A stretch of DNA of 6,248 nucleotides from Thermoproteota archaeon (GCA_013152575.1 JAADGB010000031.1:1-6248); one strand, 5' to 3'; shown: positions 1 to 6,077, counted from the stretch's first letter. Notes: generated by a model not told the origin, from the letters alone. Numbers and translations are program-made.

Positions 1-99
1 AACCCAGAGTTCAACGGAACGATAGTACTCAAGCAGGATGGCAAGGCAACAACAATATGTAAACAGTTCATCCATGGAGTAATCAAGGTAGAACCATAA
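1..99 (+). CDS. C-terminal end of an unidentified protein upstream of the TRAP permease (5' truncated)
   Basis: The frame beginning at base 1 is open for 32 codons and ends in TAA at 97-99. The visible residues end in GVIKVEP and alternate polar and hydrophobic residues, like a beta-rich C-terminus. There is no transmembrane segment and one Cys. It lies 101 bp before a fused TRAP permease on the same strand. In TRAP loci of this type the gene before the permease is often a TAXI-type solute-binding protein or a small DUF1850 protein. The short strand-turn-strand pattern (TIVLKQDGK then GVIKVEP) would suit the tail of DUF1850 better than the helical tail usual in TAXI proteins, but 32 residues are too few to decide. 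That assignment is inference only. The codon choice resembles the neighbours, and I am fairly sure this is coding. Confidence 0.55.
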   Translation, partial: NPEFNGTIVLKQDGKATTICKQFIHGVIKVEP

Positions 100-122
100 A
101 CCCGGAAGAGATAGCCAGTCCA

Positions 123-143
123 CGGAAAGTTATACTCTTAATA
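123..143 (+). promoter_or_regulatory. Weak candidate promoter (BRE/TATA-like) for the TRAP permease gene
   Basis: A purine-rich stretch CGGAAAG at 123-129, resembling a BRE, is followed directly by TTATAC at 130-135 and CTTAATA at 137-143. With the usual archaeal spacing, transcription would begin near 155-160, giving a leader of about 45 nt that carries the Shine-Dalgarno site. The TATA match is imperfect, and the permease could instead be read through from the upstream gene. Confidence 0.3.
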
Positions 144-187
144 GGACCTAGGATTCCACTCCACTAACGAATAATTAATGGGAAATC

Positions 188-195
188 AGAGGGGA
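188..195 (+). promoter_or_regulatory. Ribosome binding site supporting the GTG start of the TRAP permease
   Basis: AGAGGGGA-type purine run (CAGAGGGGA from 187) with a GAGG core ends 5 nt before the GTG at 201. The frame is closed upstream by TAA at 165-167, with no ATG, GTG or TTG between that stop and 201. GTG 201 is therefore the first possible start, and this site supports it. Confidence 0.6.
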
Positions 196-200
196 CAACT

Positions 201-2420
201 GTGGCTAACGAGCAGAGGAGTACACAGCTAACTCCCTTCTCAGTTGTCCAAATGAGGGCTAGAACTGGAATAATTAAATGGGTGGTATTCGGATTAGCTT
301 TATTCATGGCCCTCATAGAGATCCTATACGTTATGAACTTCTACACAACCTTCGCTCAGTTCATCGAGTCACTAGGCTTTCCACAAGTAGCCAACTGGAT
401 AAGACAGACGCTACACGTTTCAAGTAGATCGGTACTAGGCCTAGTCATGGCATCCATAATCAGCGTAGGCTTCCTAATATTCCCAGTTAGAAGACCACCC
501 CTACAGGCATCAGACGAGGAGCTAATAGAGTACAAGAAAAAATACGTCGACAAGGTACCAATATACGATATCATACTAGCAGCACTCGCACTCATAGCCT
601 TCATCTACCAGGCCCATCTAGGCGCATACGTAGAAGCCAATGAGGGCGAACTGCCCCCGGGAAGCGAGAATATCGCTCTAATCTTCGCTATGATAGGGAC
701 CCTACTGGCATTCGAACTCACCAGGAGAGCAGTGGGTCCATGGCTGGCCGGAGTCGTAGCTTTCTTCCTAGGCTACTATCTATTCTATTGGGAAACCTCG
801 ACATTCCTCTCACCATACGACATAGGACTCAAGTGGGCCAAGGACATGTACTATTCAAGCTACGGCCTCTTCAACATACCATTCCAGGTCATGGCGGCGT
901 ACGTCTTCGCCTTCCTATTCTTCGGAACATTCCTTGAGAGGATAGGAATAGGAGAATACATAACAACCCTCATGCTAGGACTATTCGGTAACAGGCCAGG
1001 AGGCCCTGCGAAGGTAGCAATAGTATCAAGCGGCTTCATGGGAATGCTCTCGGGAAGCAGTGTTGCCAACGTATTCACGACAGGAACCTTCACTATACCA
1101 TTGATGAAGAGAAGCGGGTTCCCACCAGAAGTAGCTGGGGCGGTCGAGGCGAGCGCTAGTACAGGAGGCCAGATTATGCCCCCGATAATGGGTGCAGCAG
1201 CATTCATCATGGCGAGCTTCATAGGCAGGCCTTACGGCGACATAGTGATAGCGGCGTTTATCCCAGCAGTAATCTACTTCATGAGTCTTTACTACTTCGT
1301 AGACCTAGAAGCAAAGAGGCTTGGCCTAAAAGGGCTTTCAAAGGAGCAGCTACCAAACGTTAGGGCAATGCTAGGGAAGATATACCTACTAAGCCCCATA
1401 GTGTTGATCACGGTACTATTAGTTCTAAGGCTACCGCCACAACACAGCGTTGTTGCAAGCCTCAGCCTAGCATTGATAGCTGCTGCATGGGCACTTGAAG
1501 GTAAACTCTCATACAAGATAGCTTACACTATCTCGATAATGATCATAGGCTTAATTGCATACCTCGCAGGCATGAACCTTAGGGCGACAGTATACTTTAC
1601 AGGGATGTTCTTCCTAATCTTGTCGGTCTTGCTCATATTAACCCGAGAATACAGGAAGTTCGCCCACGTTATACTAGACAGTGTAGAGCAGGCCGTTAGG
1701 AATAGTGTACCAGTATTCATGGCAGCTGCACTCGCGGGCGTAGTGCAGGGCAGCCTTACACTAACTGGACTAAGCACAATGCTCGGACAAAGACTAGTAG
1801 AATTCGCCCACAACAACATCTACATACTACTCCTACTCATCGGCATGCTGAGCATACTGGTAGGAATGGGCGTCCCGACAACAGCAAACTACGTCATAAC
1901 AAGCCTAATCGGAGCCTCAGCAGTGGTCATAGCGGCAACATCAATGCTAGGCCTACCCGAGAAAGCCGCAATACTTGGAGCGCACATGTTCGTGTTCTAC
2001 TATGGAATCCTAGCAGACCTCACACCTCCAGTAGCATTAGCAGCATTCGCAGGCGCGACAGTTGCGAGATCTGACTTCTGGAAAACAGCTGTAAACGCGA
2101 CACGATTCGGCTTTACAAAATACGTACTACCATTCGTATTCGCAGTAAACCCTGCTATGCTAGTCATACCAGTACTAGAAGGTTACATGAGTGTAACTGA
2201 CTTCCTATGGAGCCTAGTAACTATAACAGCCGTAGTCATAACGGCCAGCGCGGGATTCGCAGGATACTTCGGCGGGCCAATAAGGAACAAGGCATGGAGA
2301 ATAGCGCTATCAATAATTGGAATCATCGCCGTTACAGGCAACAAGTACCTAGTAGGGTTAGCATTCGCCCTATCCCTAGCAACCTACATTATAGCCAAGA
2401 AGAGCGCGGAACACTCCTAA
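201..2420 (+). CDS. TRAP transporter permease, fused small (4TM) and large (12TM) subunits
   Basis: Membrane part of a tripartite ATP-independent periplasmic-type secondary transporter. It moves a solute delivered by a separate binding protein, in the family driven by Na+ or H+ gradients. At 739 residues it has the length of the TRAP_fused (4TM/12TM) family. Hydrophobic segments near 24-46, 76-95, 120-140 and 157-196 form the DctQ-like part, with the family's ELTRRAVG at 172-179. The DctM-like part begins near 222 and carries the hallmark blocks: NRPGGPAKVA 264-273, SGSSVANVFTTGTFTIPLMK 284-303, the ASTGGQIMPPIMGAAAF block 319-335, GMGVPTTANYV 555-565, and MFVFYYG then LTPPVALAAF 596-616. Further hydrophobic segments near 640-658, 668-688 and 699-731 extend the C-terminus. 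The start is GTG with an SD 5 nt upstream. No solute-binding protein is in the window; it probably lies upstream. The substrate cannot be told from the permease. Confidence 0.96.
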   Translation: MANEQRSTQLTPFSVVQMRARTGIIKWVVFGLALFMALIEILYVMNFYTTFAQFIESLGFPQVANWIRQTLHVSSRSVLGLVMASIISVGFLIFPVRRPPLQASDEELIEYKKKYVDKVPIYDIILAALALIAFIYQAHLGAYVEANEGELPPGSENIALIFAMIGTLLAFELTRRAVGPWLAGVVAFFLGYYLFYWETSTFLSPYDIGLKWAKDMYYSSYGLFNIPFQVMAAYVFAFLFFGTFLERIGIGEYITTLMLGLFGNRPGGPAKVAIVSSGFMGMLSGSSVANVFTTGTFTIPLMKRSGFPPEVAGAVEASASTGGQIMPPIMGAAAFIMASFIGRPYGDIVIAAFIPAVIYFMSLYYFVDLEAKRLGLKGLSKEQLPNVRAMLGKIYLLSPIVLITVLLVLRLPPQHSVVASLSLALIAAAWALEGKLSYKIAYTISIMIIGLIAYLAGMNLRATVYFTGMFFLILSVLLILTREYRKFAHVILDSVEQAVRNSVPVFMAAALAGVVQGSLTLTGLSTMLGQRLVEFAHNNIYILLLLIGMLSILVGMGVPTTANYVITSLIGASAVVIAATSMLGLPEKAAILGAHMFVFYYGILADLTPPVALAAFAGATVARSDFWKTAVNATRFGFTKYVLPFVFAVNPAMLVIPVLEGYMSVTDFLWSLVTITAVVITASAGFAGYFGGPIRNKAWRIALSIIGIIAVTGNKYLVGLAFALSLATYIIAKKSAEHS

Positions 2421-2459
2421 TCCAAATACCCACTCTATACATATTACATTGGGACTCCG

Positions 2460-2467
2460 ATTTTTAC
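2460..2467 (+). terminator. Candidate T-tract terminator after the TRAP permease (could also be a TATA-like element)
   Basis: ATTTTTAC with an uninterrupted T5, 40 bp after the permease stop. Archaeal RNA polymerase terminates at U-rich tracts without needing a strong hairpin. Only a weak CCCA/TGGG pair (2429-2432 with 2450-2453) precedes it. The same 8 bases follow the BMP gene at 6033. It could instead act as a TATA box for cysS, because its distance to the start (about 35 bp) would allow a very short leader. A second TATA-like stretch, CTATACATAT, lies at 2435-2444. Confidence 0.35.
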
Positions 2468-2486
2468 ACTAACTGGTTATGGAGAC

Positions 2487-2493
2487 GAGGGAG
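2487..2493 (+). promoter_or_regulatory. Ribosome binding site for cysS
   Basis: GAGGGAG ends 5 nt before the GTG at 2499. The cysS frame runs open back to the permease stop (2418-2420, same frame) but contains no ATG, GTG or TTG between them. GTG 2499 is thus the most upstream start possible. A later GTG at 2523 would remove eight residues and has no comparable SD. Confidence 0.55.
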
Positions 2494-2498
2494 CAATA

Positions 2499-3947
2499 GT
2501 GCTAGGGCCAGGACCAATAAGGGTGAGAAACACACTAGGCCGAAAAATCGAAGAATTCACACCCTTCAACCCACCGTTCGTAAAAATGTACGTGTGCGGC
2601 CCGACGCCATACGATTACACACACATAGGACATGCTAGATCCTTTGTCGCGTTTGACGGGATCAAAAGGTACCTCCAACTACGCGGGTACGACGTCTATC
2701 ACATTCAAAACATAACCGACATCGACGATAAGATAATCAATAAATCCCATGAAACCGGTATGAGCTGGCAGGAGGTAGCTGAAACATACACTAAAGACTA
2801 CTTAGAAGCCCTCACACAACTCAACATAAAGGTCGACCTACACCCAAAAGTAACCCATCATATAAAAGAAATAATTGAATTCATAGAAAAACTGATAGAG
2901 AAGGGATACGCATACGTAGCCTCCAGCGGGAGCGTCTACTTCGAAGTAGACAAGTACCCGAAATATGGAGAACTAAGCGGCAGAAGAACAAAAGACTCAT
3001 GGACACAGGAGGAAGAATACATCCAAGAGAAGAAGAAGCCATACGACTTCGCCCTATGGAAGGCGGCTAAACCAGGAGAACCAAGCTGGGAGAGCCCATG
3101 GGGGAGGGGAAGGCCAGGCTGGCACATAGAATGTAGCGTAATGAGCACACGATACGCTGGAGGCAAGCTGGATATCCATGGAGGCGGGATGGACCTCATA
3201 TTCCCACACCACGAAAACGAAAGGGCTCAATCAGAAGCATACCTGGGAGAGAGCCCATGGGTCAAATACTGGCTCCACACAGGCTACCTCACAATAGAAG
3301 GAGAAAAGATGAGTAAGAGCCTAGGAAACATCATAGCCCTAAAAGACGCTATCCGAGAATGGGGACCCCAAACCCTCAGACTATGGCTACTCAGCGGCCA
3401 CTACAGGACACAATTAGAATACAGCGAGCAAAGCCTCACCCAAGCACGAAAACTCCTAACACGCCTAAGAGACATGGCCTACAAGCTGCAGAGAAGACTA
3501 AGCGAAGACGAACCAGTACACTATCTAGAAGACAAGGACGTAGGCCTCCTATACCAGATAGACTCGATCATATTAGGATGGCATAAGGAGATGAGCAACG
3601 ACTTCAACCTAGCTGGAGCATTGAGACAAGCGTGGGAGTTAACGAACATCTTCTACAAAGAACTAGAACACTCGGAGAGCAGAGCAGTACTACAGAGAGC
3701 CTACACTGGCCTAATACACATGAATAAAGTATACGCAGTCCTAGACGATATCCTAGCACCGGAGGAAGCAGTACGCCCACAGGAAGACCTACTAGGTAAC
3801 CTAGTAGACTTAATCGTCGAAGTAAGGAGTGAGCTACGTAAGAGGAAGATGTTCGACTTAGCCGACACGATAAGGGCGAGGCTAGGCGAACTAGGAATAC
3901 AGCTCCTGGACCAGAAGGATAAAACAAGCTGGAGGTGGACCAAGTGA
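2499..3947 (+). CDS. cysS: Cysteinyl-tRNA synthetase (CysRS), class I
   Basis: Attaches cysteine to tRNA-Cys in the cytoplasm, using ATP. All class I CysRS hallmarks are present in 482 residues, a normal length. The zinc/cysteine-binding site is formed by C33 (MYVCGPTPYDY), C212 (GWHIECS), H237 and probably E241 (FPHHENERAQ). The ATP signature HIGH is at 42-45 and KMSKSLGN is at 270-277. ITDIDDKII at 72-80 and the LDIHGGGMDLIFPHHE block at 224-239 are typical. The DALR-type helical domain follows from about 355, and the C-terminal motif LADTIRARLGELGI at 454-467 ends with the usual tryptophan-containing tail (TSWRW). The start is GTG, and the N-terminus begins just before the family's NTL motif (11-13), as expected. 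The gene ends in TGA, which overlaps the start of the E1-like gene by 4 bp, so the two are probably co-transcribed and translationally coupled. Nothing is missing or broken. Confidence 0.98.
   Translation: MLGPGPIRVRNTLGRKIEEFTPFNPPFVKMYVCGPTPYDYTHIGHARSFVAFDGIKRYLQLRGYDVYHIQNITDIDDKIINKSHETGMSWQEVAETYTKDYLEALTQLNIKVDLHPKVTHHIKEIIEFIEKLIEKGYAYVASSGSVYFEVDKYPKYGELSGRRTKDSWTQEEEYIQEKKKPYDFALWKAAKPGEPSWESPWGRGRPGWHIECSVMSTRYAGGKLDIHGGGMDLIFPHHENERAQSEAYLGESPWVKYWLHTGYLTIEGEKMSKSLGNIIALKDAIREWGPQTLRLWLLSGHYRTQLEYSEQSLTQARKLLTRLRDMAYKLQRRLSEDEPVHYLEDKDVGLLYQIDSIILGWHKEMSNDFNLAGALRQAWELTNIFYKELEHSESRAVLQRAYTGLIHMNKVYAVLDDILAPEEAVRPQEDLLGNLVDLIVEVRSELRKRKMFDLADTIRARLGELGIQLLDQKDKTSWRWTK
3931..3937 (+). 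promoter_or_regulatory. Strong ribosome binding site inside the end of cysS, deciding the E1-like gene's start
   Basis: GGAGGTG is complementary to the anti-Shine-Dalgarno end of archaeal 16S rRNA. It lies within the last codons of cysS and ends 6 nt before the GTG at 3944. A longer reading frame could begin at the GTG of 3935-3937, but that codon is part of the SD itself and has no site of its own. The spacing favours 3944. Confidence 0.8.
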
Positions 3948-4672
3948 AGTGTCCTCCTCCAGCTAAAGACCCAAGATATGCCCGGCAGATACCAATCATA
4001 GGAGAGGAAGGCCAAGAGAAACTGAGTAAGTCAAAGGTGGCAATAGTAGGCCTCGGAGGCCTAGGGAGCATAACCAGCCAATACCTAGCTGCGGCTGGCG
4101 TAGGAAAACTGATCATTATAGATAGTGACGTGGTTGAGGATAACAATCTGAACCGTCAATTATTATATGACACTCCCAGCATAGGCCTTCCAAAAGCACC
4201 AATAGCGGCTAGAAGACTGAAGAGTCTAAATCCCTGCACTGAGATCGAATGGTATCAAGACAAGTTAACTAAAGAGAATATCGACGAGGTAATAGGCGAG
4301 GTCGACTTAATACTGGACTGTCTTGATAACTGGGAGACAAGACTGATCCTCGACGACTACTCGTGGAGGAAGGGAATACCCTTGTTACACGCGGCAGTGG
4401 AGCAATTCTATGGCCAGATCTACCTCTCAATCCCGGGCAAAACAGCGTGCCTTCGCTGCATAGCTCCGAGACAAGATGCTAAGAGGGAGGGAGGTATTCC
4501 AGTAATAGGTGCAGGGGTGGGTGTCATAGCTAGCCTACAAGCCCTGATAGCAATACAGTACCTAGTGGGGGTCTACAAGGAGCCCGGAACCCTAATACTA
4601 GTTGACAGTAGGAGAGGTAGCATTGATAAGATAAGGATAGATCCCTCCGCTTGTCGATGCTCCACACTATAG
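3944..4672 (+). CDS. E1-like adenylating enzyme, MoeB/ThiF/HesA family
   Basis: Cytoplasmic enzyme that, by family, adenylates the C-terminal glycine of a ubiquitin-like sulfur carrier (MoaD, ThiS or SAMP/Urm1 type) for molybdo- or tungstopterin, thiamine or tRNA thiolation. It has 242 residues with no rhodanese or other extra domain, like bacterial MoeB. Visible features are: RYARQ 11-15 with the arginine-finger position R14; the nucleotide-binding loop GLGGLG 36-41; the strand end IIIDSD 57-62; NLNRQ 68-72; GLPK 81-84 with the expected catalytic Lys; and LDNWETR 127-133 with the Mg-binding Asp 128. A zinc knuckle would use C169 and C172 (CLRC) plus C237 and C239. The second pair is CxC instead of the usual CxxC. 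The crossover-loop cysteine found in many relatives (near TCVEAG in MoeB) is replaced by KREGG at 180-184. The start is GTG 3944, not 3935, from the SD spacing and the GTGA overlap with cysS. Its carrier partner is not in the window, so moeB, thiF and ubaA cannot be told apart. Confidence 0.93.
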   Translation: MKCPPPAKDPRYARQIPIIGEEGQEKLSKSKVAIVGLGGLGSITSQYLAAAGVGKLIIIDSDVVEDNNLNRQLLYDTPSIGLPKAPIAARRLKSLNPCTEIEWYQDKLTKENIDEVIGEVDLILDCLDNWETRLILDDYSWRKGIPLLHAAVEQFYGQIYLSIPGKTACLRCIAPRQDAKREGGIPVIGAGVGVIASLQALIAIQYLVGVYKEPGTLILVDSRRGSIDKIRIDPSACRCSTL

Positions 4673-4710
4673 CTTATCAGTATCTAACCATGTAATGAGG
4701 TATAATTAAC

Positions 4711-4716
4711 GTTTTA
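4711..4716 (+). terminator. Weak candidate T-tract terminator after the cysS/E1-like pair
   Basis: GTTTTA with T4, 38 bp after the E1-like stop, inside an AT-rich stretch (TATAATTAAC just before). It is shorter than the T5 tracts at 2461 and 6034 and has no clear hairpin. It is called mainly because a new promoter follows downstream. Confidence 0.25.
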
Positions 4717-4757
4717 CCACCTTGACTAAACTATATTCAATACTGAGAAAATCGATG

Positions 4758-4764
4758 TTTTAAA
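4758..4764 (+). promoter_or_regulatory. TATA box of the BMP-type ABC transporter operon
   Basis: TTTTAAA is a near-consensus TATA box for Thermoproteota, centred about 42 bp before the ATG at 4803. The usual spacing of about 25 bp puts the transcription start near 4786, just ahead of the SD at 4789, leaving a leader of about 17 nt. This is the clearest promoter in the window. It separates the transporter operon from the cysS/E1-like pair. Confidence 0.6.
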
Positions 4765-4788
4765 CCTAGAATCCTCAAGGTATCAAAC

Positions 4789-4796
4789 GGTGATCC
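4789..4796 (+). promoter_or_regulatory. Ribosome binding site of the BMP-family protein
   Basis: GGTGATCC exactly complements the GGAUCACC end of archaeal 16S rRNA and ends 6 nt before the ATG at 4803. This fixes the start and predicts strong translation, as expected for an abundant binding protein. Confidence 0.75.
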
Positions 4797-4802
4797 CATC
4801 CT

Positions 4803-6020
4803 ATGAATAGAAGGGGTCTCTCCTCAAAGATCCTAGCCATCGTACTCATAGTAATAATCGTTGCAGGAATCGGAGTATACCTAATGCGGGGAGGCGGAGA
4901 AACTACCACTACCAGTAAGATAAAGGTCCTAGTACTATTCGACGTGGGTGGAAAGGGAGACCTAAGCTTCAACGACATGGCAGTCCTCGGAGCAGAGAGG
5001 GCGAAGAAAGAACTAGGCGTTGAAGTAAACTATCAAACACCAGCTAGTGTAGACGCAATGGTAAGCCTCCTCAAGAGCGTAAGCCAATCGAAAGAATACG
5101 ATCTAATCATAGGAGTAGGATTCCTATGGCTAGACCCGATGGTACAGGTTGCTCCCCAGTTCCCAGACCAGAAATACGCTATAATTGATGCCGCTCCCGA
5201 GAACACTATCCCGAACCTAGCAGCTTACATATTCAGAGAGCAAGAGGTGGCAAGCCTAGTAGGCATACTAGCCGCAGACATGGCTAAAAACATAGGATCA
5301 AACTGCGCAGGAGCAGTTGCTGGAATGGATATACCACCTCTGTGGAGATTCCACATTGGATATCTCTACGGGATACAGTACTACAACCAGCACACGGGAA
5401 GCAACATACAATTGAGCTTCGTCTATACCGGAGACTTCCAGAACCCCTCACTAGGCAAACAGACAGCCCAGCAAATGATAAGCCAGGGATGTAGGGTGCT
5501 CTACGGACTCGCTGGCCTAACACATGTAGGTATGTTCGATGCTGTCAAAGAGGCGAGTCAACAGGGGGTCCTGGCATTAGCAATTGGACAGGACGCCAGC
5601 CAGGAGTGGTATGATCCAGAGCACATAATCATAAGCGGACTCAAGAGAGTCGATGTAGCAGTATACGATGCAATCAAAGCCGTTGTAGACGGAACCTTCC
5701 AAGGAGGGGTACACAGTCTTGGACTGAAAGACGGAGCATTAGGTATCAGCGATGATGAGATAATCAAGTACTTCGCAGAAATCGCCCAAGAGCAGGGGAG
5801 ACTTCCACAAGGTCTAACACCAGACGATGTAGTGAACATAGTCAATCAGAAGAGACAAGAATACATCAGTGCTACAGCCTGGGACCTAGTAAATCAGTTG
5901 GAGAACGCGATAAAGAATGGCCAGATCCAATTCGTGAATCCTACATCACACGACGACTATGTAAGCATCATAAACCAGCTAGAGCAAGGTAACCTTGCAG
6001 CAGCCACGACATCAGGCTAA
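4803..6020 (+). CDS. BMP-family (Med/PnrA-like) substrate-binding protein of an ABC importer
   Basis: Extracytoplasmic binding protein that captures a solute and passes it to ABC permeases. Characterised relatives such as PnrA bind purine nucleosides. Of 405 residues, 1-9 are basic and polar, 10-28 form one hydrophobic helix, and 29-38 are a Gly/Thr-rich linker. There is no lipobox Cys; the protein is either anchored by this helix or processed at a class III-like site (R4-G5-L6-S7). The Bmp domain starts near 39: VLFDVGGKGDLSFND at 44-58, IDAAPENTIPNLAAYIFREQE at about 128-148 (compare the family's PN...FREQEG), VAGMDIPPLWRF-HIGYLYG at 172-190, GQDASQEWYDP 262-272 and GLKRVDVAVYDAI with GTFQGG at 279-302. 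A helical stretch at about 316-360 and a tail after NGQIQF (372-377) make it somewhat longer than typical. Its only cysteines are C168 and C230. An ABC ATPase follows. The nucleoside substrate is inferred from the family, not shown. Confidence 0.93.
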   Translation: MNRRGLSSKILAIVLIVIIVAGIGVYLMRGGGETTTTSKIKVLVLFDVGGKGDLSFNDMAVLGAERAKKELGVEVNYQTPASVDAMVSLLKSVSQSKEYDLIIGVGFLWLDPMVQVAPQFPDQKYAIIDAAPENTIPNLAAYIFREQEVASLVGILAADMAKNIGSNCAGAVAGMDIPPLWRFHIGYLYGIQYYNQHTGSNIQLSFVYTGDFQNPSLGKQTAQQMISQGCRVLYGLAGLTHVGMFDAVKEASQQGVLALAIGQDASQEWYDPEHIIISGLKRVDVAVYDAIKAVVDGTFQGGVHSLGLKDGALGISDDEIIKYFAEIAQEQGRLPQGLTPDDVVNIVNQKRQEYISATAWDLVNQLENAIKNGQIQFVNPTSHDDYVSIINQLEQGNLAAATTSG

Positions 6021-6032
6021 CCCCCTATCCCA

Positions 6033-6040
6033 ATTTTTAC
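6033..6040 (+). terminator. T-tract between the binding-protein and ATPase genes (possible partial terminator)
   Basis: ATTTTTAC with T5, 13 bp after the binding-protein stop and identical to the element at 2460. A partial terminator here would let the binding protein be made in excess over the membrane and ATPase subunits, a common arrangement in ABC importer operons. It could alternatively be a TATA-like element for a second promoter, with a start near 6062. Confidence 0.35.
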
Positions 6041-6059
6041 TATTAAGGTAGTCTTCAAT

Positions 6060-6070
6060 GGTGGTGGGAG
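6060..6070 (+). promoter_or_regulatory. Ribosome binding region supporting a TTG start of the ABC ATPase
   Basis: The G-rich run GGTGGTGGGAG ends 7 nt before the TTG at 6078. The ATPase frame has no ATG or GTG between the stop at 6018-6020 and the conserved N-terminus, so TTG 6078 is the only start codon of the usual kinds that fits. The ATG at 6058 is in another frame. Confidence 0.5.
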
Positions 6071-6077
6071 AAGCCGG

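Larger units (their letters stand above)
4711..4788 (+). repeat. Interrupted inverted repeat flanking the BMP-gene TATA box (possible operator)
   Basis: ACCTTGA at 4719-4725 and its exact complement TCAAGGT at 4775-4781 lie on either side of the TATA box. Outside the 7-bp core a further GTTT/AAAC match (4711-4714 and 4785-4788) occurs if one base gap is allowed. The left arm lies about 35 bp upstream of the TATA box, and the right arm covers the expected transcription start. This would suit a repressor bridging the promoter. However, a 7-bp match in 130 bp is not rare by chance. Confidence 0.2.

Noticed and set aside
142..160. Palindromic TAGGACCTA and nearby GGA/TCC pairs before the TRAP gene
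   Set aside because: The stems are 4 bp or less with a one-base loop. They are too short to call an operator or hairpin.
860..1222. Antisense reading frame of 120 codons inside the TRAP permease
   Set aside because: It mirrors the most conserved permease blocks in another frame, and the opposite strand is clearly coding.
2207..2638. Plus-strand frame of 143 codons bridging the TRAP permease end and the cysS start
   Set aside because: It overlaps two well-supported genes in another frame, its composition (Asn/Arg/Ser rich) is unlike a protein, and no family is recognisable.
3935..3943. Upstream GTG (3935) as the start of the E1-like gene
   Set aside because: This codon is part of the GGAGGTG Shine-Dalgarno site, and GTG 3944 has ideal spacing and overlaps the cysS stop.
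3604..4146. Long antisense reading frame (180 codons) across the cysS/E1-like junction
   Set aside because: It lies opposite two unmistakable genes, its translation is low-complexity Ser/Leu-rich with no recognisable motif, and it has no promoter or SD. It is a by-product of codon bias on the other strand.
4673..4802. Possible small RNA, tRNA or riboswitch in the largest intergenic gap
   Set aside because: I could find no tRNA-like arms, no stable stem pairs and no known riboswitch core. The predicted leader is only about 17 nt.
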